This document shows, piece after piece, positions 8,959 through 14,781 of a stretch of 14,781 bases of DNA (the stretch's first letter is position 1; each line of letters starts with the position of its first letter). The DNA comes from Karstenula rhodostoma CBS 690.94. Taxonomy: Eukaryota; Ascomycota; Dothideomycetes; Pleosporales; Didymosphaeriaceae. Position numbers and translations under genes: made by a program. The DNA is taken from assembly GCA_010093485.1 (NCBI GenBank), contig MU001519.1:72319-87099 (forward strand), given 5' to 3'. The notes beneath the pieces are model-generated. The model ran no database searches and was not told the DNA's origin. It saw nothing but the letters and a program-made list of their open reading frames with translations.

Positions 8959-9413
8959 TAATCTATTTATATAAACTTCTTATAGAAGCCTTTATAGCTA
9001 GAGATAGTAGCCTAAATAATATAAAATAAATTAGTACCTTATATAAGTTAGCTTTAGCTAGTAACACTTTTAAATTATAGGGAATCCCTAAGAGCCCTTT
9101 ATACTAAACTAGCCTAGAAAACTAGCTAGTAGCCTATTAGAAACTATAGGGTATAATAATAGTTAAAGGGATAAGCCAGTATTATAAGGTACTTAGTAAA
9201 ATAAGTAATCTATAGTAAAGCCCCTAGTATTAATAGTAGTAACCTCTAAGCCCTGCTTAGACCTAGATCTATCTAAGGCTCGTCCTTAAACTTATCTAAT
9301 ATATAGCTAAATATAGGGAATATTTATAAACTAAGTAGAAGTAAGTAGAGTACTTTAGTAGCTCTACTTAAGATATAGTTAGGCCCCCTTAGAAATATAG
9401 GGGATAGTAAATA
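8959..9413 (+). pseudogene. Group I intron at 18S site S1506 (RIP-mutated)
   Basis: 455 bases separate AACAAGGT from TTCCGTAGGTGAACC (now ttttataggtaaacc), which is the S1506 position. The core elements can be recognised in order: P aaattatagggaa (about 9072-9084), Q aatctatagta (about 9207-9217), R tatttataaacta (about 9321-9333) and S aagatatagtt (9370-9380). The expected exon-terminal U at the 5' splice site is present. The last intron base is A where the universal terminal G is expected, and the R/S pairing of P7 is damaged, so self-splicing is very unlikely. There is no homing endonuclease ORF and the length suits a minimal IC1-type ribozyme. The subgroup is inferred from site and motifs. 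Confidence 0.88.
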
Positions 9414-9444
9414 TTTTATAGGTAAACCTATAGAAGGATTATTA
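9414..9444 (+). pseudogene. 18S rRNA gene, 3' terminus
   Basis: ttttataggtaaacc then tatagaaggattatta corresponds to TTCCGTAGGTGAACC / TGCGGAAGGATCATTA, the last 31 bases of 18S. The ITS1 begins directly after. Confidence 0.92.
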
Positions 9445-9643
9445 TCTATCTAAACTAGGTATAGTTATGGCCCCTAGAGGTTCTCTCCTAGATAGTAGGG
9501 GTAATACCCTTATATATTATATTTCTAAATCCTTTTTATACAAGTACCTTTTATTCTCTTTTAGTAGGGTAACCTACTATTAGAACTTAATAAAACCTTT
9601 TTTTATATCTAGTATTACCTATTCTAATATAAATAATTATTAT
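9445..9643 (+). other. ITS1
   Basis: This 199-bp spacer lies between 18S and 5.8S and is removed during normal rRNA processing. It has no conserved motif that I recognise. A patch around 9466-9500 (tatggcccctagagg, tctctcctagatagtagggg) is less AT-rich and can form a short stem. A TG at 9469 survives. Confidence 0.85.
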
Positions 9644-9800
9644 AATTTTTAATAATAGATCTCTTAGCTCTAGTATCGATAAAAAACGTAGTAAAATATA
9701 ATAAGTAGTATAAATTATAGAATTTAGTAAATTATTAAATCTTTAAATATATATTACGCCCCTTAGTATTCTATAGGGTATACCTGTTTAAGTATTATCT
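9644..9800 (+). pseudogene. 5.8S rRNA gene (RIP-mutated)
   Basis: The span of about 157 bases is the normal 5.8S length. It reads aatttttaataatagatctc for AACTTTCAACAACGGATCTC, then tatcgataaaaaacgtagta for CATCGATGAAGAACGCAGCG, and ends cctgtttaagtattatct for CCTGTTCGAGCGTCATCT. Most changes are CA, CG or TG to TA. A few CG survive (tatcgat, aacgta, tacgcc). Confidence 0.93.
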
Positions 9801-9955
9801 ATATCCTTAAGCTTTACTTAGTATTAGGTATCTATCCTACCTCTATACGCGGACTTACCCTAAATTTATTAGTAGTAGTCCTTACCTCCTCTTATATAGT
9901 ATAATTATATAGTAGGGGGGTGTAGCCTATATCTATAAAGTAATATTTACTATCT
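9801..9955 (+). other. ITS2
   Basis: This 155-bp spacer lies between 5.8S and 28S. It keeps ccttaagctttacttagtat (ancestrally CCTCAAGCTCTGCTTGGT or similar), acgcggactt and tagtagtccttacctcctct. From memory these resemble Pleosporales ITS2 (GGCAGCGGTCCTTGCCTCCTCTCGCGCAGCAC-type motif). This is the best taxonomic clue in the window, but it rests on a mutated copy. Confidence 0.85.
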
Positions 9956-12190
9956 TTAACCTTAGATTAGGTAGGGATACCTACTAAACTTAAGTATATT
10001 AATAAGTAGAGAAAAAGAAACTAATAGGGATTACCCTAGTAATAGTAAGTAAAGCGGTAATAGCTTAAATTTAAAATCTAGCTTTCTTTAGAGGTCTAAG
10101 TTATAATTTATAGAGGATACTTTAGTATTAGTAGTAGTCTAAGTTCCTTAAAATAGGATATTATAGAGGGTAAGAATCCTATATATAATTACCTACCTTT
10201 ACCGTATAAAGCTCCTTTAATAAGTTGAGTTATTTAGGAATATAGCTCTAAATAGGAGGTAAATTTCTTCTAAAGCTAAATACTAGCTAGAGACTAATAG
10301 TATATAAGTAGAGTAATTAAAAGATAAAAAGTACTTTAGAAAGAGAGTTAAAAAGTATATAAAATTATTAAAAGGGAAGCACTTATAGCTAGACTTACCC
10401 ACAGTTACTTACCTAGACTTTAGCCTAGGGCACTCTTCTATAGGTAGGCCAGTATTAGTTTAGGTAGTTAAATAAAGGCCTCTATTATATATCTCCCTTT
10501 AGGGTAACCTTATAGGGGAGGCGTAATATAACTAGCCTAGACTAAGGTCTATATATCTACTAGAATACTAGTATAATAGCTATAAGCAGCCCATCTTAAA
10601 ATATAGACTAAGGAGTCTAATATCTATATAAGTATTTAGATATTAAGTTTAAGTATATAATAAAAGTAAATAAAAATAGAAACCCTTTTAAATATACTAT
10701 TAACTAATCCTAATATCTTTAGATAGATTTAAGTAAGAGTATAGCTATTAGGACCTAAAAGATAGTAAACTATACTTAAATAGGGTAAAGCTAGAGAAAA
10801 CTCTAGTAGAGACTTATAGTGGTTCTAACGTGTAAATCAATTATTAAATTTAGGTATAGGGGTGAAAAACTAATTAAACTATCTAGTAGCTAGTTCCTAC
10901 TAAAGTTTCCCTTAGGATAGTAGTAACGTTTTTAGTTTTATAAGATAAAGTAAATAATTAGAGGTTTAGGGGCTAAAATAGTCTTTACCTATTCTTAAAT
11001 TTTAAATATATAAGAAGTCCTTATTACTTAATTAAATATAGATATTTAAATATATTGTTACTAGTAGACTATTTTTAGTAAGTAGAATTAGTAATATAGG
11101 ATAAACTAAATATAGAGTTATAGTACTAGAATATATACTTATTAAATACTATAAAAGGTATTAGTTTATCTAGATAGTAGGATAGTAGCTATAGAAGTTA
11201 GAATTTACTAAGGAGTATATAATAACTTATCTACTAAATAAACTAGCCCTAAAAATAGATAGCACTTAAGCATATTACCTATACTCTACCACTAGGGTAG
11301 ACATTATACCCTAACAAGTAGACAGGTATAGAGGTCTATAATAAAGCCTTAGAGGTAACCCTAGATTAAACGGCCTCTAGTATAGATCTTAGTAGTAGTA
11401 GTAAATACTTAAATAAAAACTTTAAGAACTAAAGTAGGAAAAGGTTCTATATAAATAGTAGTTAGATATAGGTTAATTAACCCTTAGGGATAAGATAACT
11501 CCATTTTAATATAGGCGCTTACACCCTACCCCTAAAAGGAAAGCCAGTTAATATTCTAGTATCTAGATATAAATTCTTCGCGGTAATATAACTAAAAGTA
11601 GAGACCCTAGTAGAAACCCTAAAAAAAGTTCTCTTTTCTTCTTAATAGTCTATTACCCTAAAATTAGTTTATCTAGAGCTAGGGTTTAATAGCTAGAAGA
11701 GCACTATACTTTTATAGTATTTAGTACACCCCTAACAGGCCTTAAAAATCCACTTAAAGTAATAGTTTTTACACTAGATTATACTTATAACTATAGTAGG
11801 TCTCTAAGATAAATAGCCTCTAGTTAATAGAATAATATAGATAAGGGAAGTTAGTAAAATAGATCTATAACTTTAGGAAAAAGATTAGCTCTAAGGGTTA
11901 GGTATATTAGGTCTTAGGGAGAAGCTTCTAGCGTAGCTTAGTACTAGCTATAAAATAGGTACCTTATAGCACTAAGTAGTAGATACCCTTAATAGGCTTC
12001 AGCCATCTAGTATACACTTAATAACTAACTTAGAACTAGTATAAATAAGGGGAATCTAACTATCTAATTAAAATATAATATTATAATAGCTAGAAAGTAA
12101 TATTAATACAATATAATTTCTACCCAGTACCTTAAATATTAAAGTAAAGAGATTCAACCAAGTATAGATAAATAGTAGGAGTAACTATAA

Positions 12191-12205
12191 CTCTCTTAAG
12201 GTAGC
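12191..12205 (+). other. Conserved 28S homing site (L1925 region), empty and unmutated
   Basis: CTCTCTTAAGGTAGC is unchanged from the functional rRNA. This segment is the recognition core of the LAGLIDADG/His-Cys homing enzymes of L1925 group I introns, such as I-PpoI. No intron is present. It contains no CA, CG or TG, which explains its survival without invoking selection. Confidence 0.8.
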
Positions 12206-12945
12206 CAAATACCTTATTATCTAATTAGTAACGCGTATAAATAGATTAACGAGATTCCTACTATCCCTATCTACTATCTAGTAAAACTATAGCCAAGAGA
12301 ATAGGCTTGGCTAAATTAGCGGGGAAAGAAGACCCTATTAAGCTTAACTCTAGTTTAATATTATAAAAAGATATAGGGGGTATAGAATAGATAGGAGCTT
12401 TAATACTAGTAAAATACTACTACCCTTATTATCTTTTTACTTATTTAATAAAGTAGAGCTAGGTCTTACTACCTAACTTCTAGCGTAAAGGTCCTTTATA
12501 GGCCAATCCAGGTTAAAAATATTATTAGGTAGGGAGTTTAGCTAGGGTAGTATATCTATTAAACTATAATATAGGTATTCTAAGGGGGACTTATAGAGAA
12601 TAGAAATCTCTAGTAGAGTAAAAGGATAAAAGTCCCCTTAATTTTAATTTTTAGTATAAATATAAACTATAAAAGTATAGCCTATTAATCCTTTAGTCCC
12701 TTAAAATTTAAGGCTAGAGGTACTAGAAAAGTTACTATAGGGATAACTAGTTTATAGTAGTTAAGTATTTATAGTAATATTACTTTTTAATCCTTTAATA
12801 TTGGCTCTTCCTATTATACTAAAGTAGAATTTAGTAAGTGTTGGATTATTTACCTACTAATAGGGAACGTGAGCTAGGTTTAGACTATTATAAAATAGGT
12901 TAGTTTTACCCTACTAATAACCTTACCCTAATAGTAATACTACTT

Positions 12946-12960
12946 AGTATAAAAGGAACT
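12946..12960 (+). other. Sarcin-ricin loop of 28S, loop sequence destroyed
   Basis: The nearly universal AGTACGAGAGGAACC reads agtataaaaggaact. CG became TA, and the second G of the GAGA loop is also A, in an ApG context outside the main mutation pattern. This loop is essential for elongation-factor function, so the gene copy cannot yield a working ribosome. Confidence 0.85.
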
Positions 12961-13300
12961 ATAGTTTTAGATAATTAGTTTTTATAGCTATCTAACTAGG
13001 TATTACTATAAAGCTACTATCTACTAGATTATAGCTAAATATTTCTAAGTTAGAATTTATACTAGAATAGGGTAAATTTTTATATCTATATATTAGAGTT
13101 AGATATAAATAGGCCTTTAGCCTAGAACCTTAATAGACTAGTAATAGTAGTCCTATTAAAATAGGGGCTACTGGCTAATATATTATAATTTAATTATATA
13201 TAGGATTAAATCCTTTATAGATAACTTAGTTATCTAGCTAGGTTATATAAATAGTTAAGTAGCCTTATAGTTATAAGCTACTAAGTATAAGCCTGCTACT

Positions 13301-13893
13301 AGCTTAGTTAAAAACCTTTATTTAAAAGAAGCTATAACCTACTAGATTTATTTTAAGCCAGAGGGAGTCTATATATATAGTTAGTGAGACGTAGTAGGGA
13401 TATAGCTAATAAGGAGGGCTAAAAGCTACCTTAATAAGCCTAAGCTTAGGTTAATATAGACTATTTAACTAGGTAGCTAGGAGGAAGGTAATATAGGTAA
13501 ATTTTATAAAGGGTTACTTATACTAGTTAGATACTATATTGGAGGGTAGGAGATAGATAATAAAGTAGCCCTTATAACTAATAGTAGTAATAGTATAAGT
13601 ATATAGATTTAGATTATATACTAATAATATATATATAGTTTACCTTTTCTAACTAGATATAGAGATACTATAATAATATACTTAGTCTAAAGTTAGGCTA
13701 TAGATATATAATATACCCTATTCTACTAACTAATTAAAACTAATTATAGAATATATATAGGTACCCTATAATACTAGAAAGGCTATATAAAGAGACCCTT
13801 CTACTAATATATTACTAATTATATAGATAGTACCTAAACTCTAGAGGTTTATTATTTATTTTATACTAGTAGAAATAGTAGTAAGAGTAGACT
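13301..13893 (+). other. Intergenic spacer, unique AT-rich part
   Basis: I see no gene here. It holds short tatatata runs (about 13370-13378, 13628-13638) and less AT-rich patches at about 13485-13500 and 13540-13552 (ggagggtaggagatag). No 5S rRNA gene is recognisable on either strand. The 3' external spacer and transcription terminator of RNA polymerase I should be in its first part, but I cannot pick them out. Confidence 0.6.
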
Positions 13894-13917
13894 AAAAAGT
13901 ATACTAAAAAGTACCCT
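13894..13917 (+). repeat. 12-bp direct repeat, two copies
   Basis: AAAAAGTATACT is followed by AAAAAGTACCCT, mutated versions of the same 12-mer that recurs five times at 14064-14123. Immediately after comes aggtacttcctaggg, forming an imperfect inverted partner. Confidence 0.8.
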
Positions 13918-14063
13918 AGGTACTTCCTAGGGTTATAAGATATTTTTATAATTAGAATAGAGCTTTTAACTACCCTAATTTTAAATTTATTATCTATTTA
14001 TTAATAGGGTAAATAGTAATAGTACTAGATCTAAAAGTACCCTAGGCACTTTTTATACTAAGG

Positions 14064-14123
14064 AAAAAGTGCCCTAAAAAGTGCCCTGAAAAGTACCCTA
14101 AAAAGTGCCCTAAAAAGTGCCCT
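14064..14123 (+). repeat. 12-bp direct repeat, five copies
   Basis: Five head-to-tail units of AAAAAGTGCCCT start at 14064, 14076, 14088 (GAAAAGTACCCT), 14100 and 14112. The last leads into aggcactttt, making an inverted repeat with arms AAAAGTGCC/GGCACTTTT around CTA. This expansion explains the longer first spacing of the 163-bp array. The embedded CCCTAA is not telomeric, the period being 12. Confidence 0.92.
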
Positions 14124-14238
14124 AGGCACTTTTAGGGGTTATAAGATATCCTAATAACTGGGATAGAGCTTTTAACTGCCCTAATTCTAAATCTATCGTC
14201 CATTTATTAATAGGATAGATAGTAGTAGTACTAGAGGT

Positions 14239-14260
14239 AAAAGTGTACCGCGTACTTTTT
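14239..14260. repeat. Spacer hairpin A (first of four)
   Basis: An inverted repeat AAAAGTGTA-CCG-CGTACTTTT, with the equivalents at 14402-14423 (perfect 9-bp arms AAAAGTGCG/CGCACTTTT, loop CCG), 14565-14586 and 14728-14749. In the other copies the arms are eroded by CG to TA and GC-context changes, giving AAAAGTATA...TATACACTTTT in the last. Confidence 0.88.
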
Positions 14261-14275
14261 CCTTAGTAGTATACT

Positions 14276-14294
14276 AAAAGTGCGCTATACACTT
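14276..14294. repeat. Spacer hairpin B (first of three)
   Basis: AAAAGTGCG-CTA-TACACTT, with less eroded equivalents AAAAGTGCG-CCG-CGCACTT at 14439-14457 and 14602-14620. It follows hairpin A after a 15- to 16-base linker (ccttagtagt...) and is followed by CTTAAG, itself a 6-bp palindrome. Confidence 0.85.
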
Positions 14295-14301
14295 CTTAAG
14301 A

Positions 14302-14319
14302 TATTAGGATATCCTAATA
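14302..14319. repeat. 18-bp perfect palindrome in the spacer unit
   Basis: TATTAGGATATCCTAATA is its own reverse complement and occurs three times at exact 163-base steps: 14302-14319, 14465-14482 and 14628-14645. An eroded, partial form (gatatcctaata) lies at 14146-14157. All three copies are identical although the flanking unit varies, probably because the palindrome contains no C followed by a purine. Confidence 0.93.
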
Positions 14320-14781
14320 ACTAGGATAGAGCTTTTAACTACCCTAATTCTAAATCCGTTATCCGTTTATCGATGGGATAGATAGTGGTGGTGCTAGAGG
14401 TAAAAGTGCGCCGCGCACTTTTTCCTTAGTAGTGCACTAAAAGTGCGCCGCGCACTTCTTAAGATATTAGGATATCCTAATAACTAGGATAGAGCTTTCT
14501 ACTACCCTAATTCTAAATCTATTATCTATTTATTGATAGGATAGATAGTAGTGGTACTAGAGGTAAAAGTACGCCACGCACTTTTTCCTTAGTGGTGCAC
14601 TAAAAGTGCGCCGCGCACTTCTTAAGATATTAGGATATCCTAATAACTAGAATAGAGCTTTCTATTATCCTAATTCTAAATCTATTATCTATTTATCGAT
14701 AGAATAGATAGTGGTAGTACTAGAGGTAAAAGTATACTATACACTTTTTCCTTAGTAGTGTACTTTTTCTAAAAGTGCACT

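Larger units (their letters stand above)
9956..13300 (+). pseudogene. 28S (large-subunit) rRNA gene, full length, RIP-mutated
   Basis: It begins with tttaaccttagattaggtag (TTGACCTCGGATCAGGTAG), and the primer-classic region aaacttaagtatattaataa follows. It can be followed without a large gap through agtttcccttaggatag (10906), ctcttaaggtagccaaat (about 12193), agcggggaaagaagacccta (12319), gggataactagtttatag (12739) and the sarcin-ricin loop (12946-12960) to agccttatagttataagcta near the 3' end. The roughly 3.35-kb length matches an intron-free fungal 28S. The 3' end is estimated. Damage includes the sarcin-ricin loop, where CGAGAGG is now taaaagg, and most helices; it cannot be functional. 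Confidence 0.92.
13894..14781 (+). repeat. Intergenic spacer subrepeat array, 163-bp period
   Basis: The string agagctttt/agagctttc anchors each unit. The AGC triplets lie at 13961, 14167, 14330, 14493 and 14656, giving spacings of 206, 163, 163 and 163. Each regular unit contains, in order, taactaggatagagctt, an atctattatctatttat stretch, gatagatagt, ctagaggt, a hairpin with arms AAAAGTGCG/CGCACTTTT, tttccttagtagtgcact, a second similar hairpin, cttaag and an 18-bp palindrome. The first, longer spacing is due to extra 12-bp repeats. Differences between units are almost all transitions at CA, CG or TG sites. The array continues past the window end. Such arrays in rDNA spacers often act as pol I enhancers or replication fork barriers; here the role is unknown. 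Confidence 0.93.

Noticed and set aside
9956..13300. Group I introns in 28S
   Set aside because: The length is that of an intron-free gene and conserved blocks follow each other without a gap; the L1925 site is uninterrupted.
13301..13893. 5S rRNA or tRNA gene in the spacer
   Set aside because: No 5S block or tRNA A/B boxes could be recognised on either strand, although heavy mutation could hide one.
14064..14123. Telomere repeats (CCCTAA strings)
   Set aside because: The period is 12 and the unit is AAAAAGTGCCCT; no run of CCCTAA/TTAGGG in six-base steps exists.
1..14781. AT-rich organelle (mitochondrial) DNA or a mitochondrial insertion
   Set aside because: The rRNA genes are cytosolic 18S, 5.8S and 28S with ITS spacers, and AT-richness follows a CA/CG/TG to TA pattern rather than a general bias.
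1..14781. Open reading frames on either strand
   Set aside because: Stops made from TA-rich sequence are frequent in all six frames; short open stretches show no domain and no start context.

Overview
This is nuclear DNA of a filamentous ascomycete: a decayed copy of the ribosomal RNA gene repeat (18S - ITS1 - 5.8S - ITS2 - 28S - spacer) with one complete LTR retrotransposon inside the 18S gene. Both read on the + strand. Every gene is destroyed by C-to-T and G-to-A transitions, the signature of repeat-induced point mutation (RIP). In bases 1-600 I count no CA, two TG and one CG, while AC, GT, CC and CT stay common. No intact protein-coding gene is present. The ITS2 and 5.8S 3' end resemble Pleosporales (Dothideomycetes) from memory; that placement is moderate to weak.

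Layout. 1-339: middle of 18S, the window opening inside the gene. 340-8475: Ty3/gypsy chromovirus with 246-bp LTRs (340-585, 8230-8475), flanked by the 5-bp duplication GTTTA. Inside are a leader with 46-bp tandem repeats, a gag remnant in frame 2, a pol remnant in frame 1 (protease, reverse transcriptase, RNase H, integrase, chromodomain), a polypyrimidine stretch and a polypurine tract. 8476-9444: rest of 18S, interrupted at 8959-9413 by a group I intron at the S1506 site. 9445-9955: ITS1, 5.8S, ITS2. 9956 to about 13300: 28S without an intron. About 13300-14781: intergenic spacer, ending in a 163-bp subrepeat array of hairpins and palindromes that runs off the window.

How it fits together. 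An rDNA unit with a group I intron received a chromovirus in its 18S gene, and element and rDNA then decayed together. The two LTRs differ at about 20 of 246 positions, all transitions with no gaps, and pol stays in one frame for over 4 kb, so decay was almost purely point transitions. In Neurospora, rDNA in the nucleolus organiser escapes RIP and displaced copies do not; by analogy this unit is probably displaced or at the edge of the array. The least damaged stretches are the last 50 bases of the 3' LTR and parts of the spacer subrepeats.
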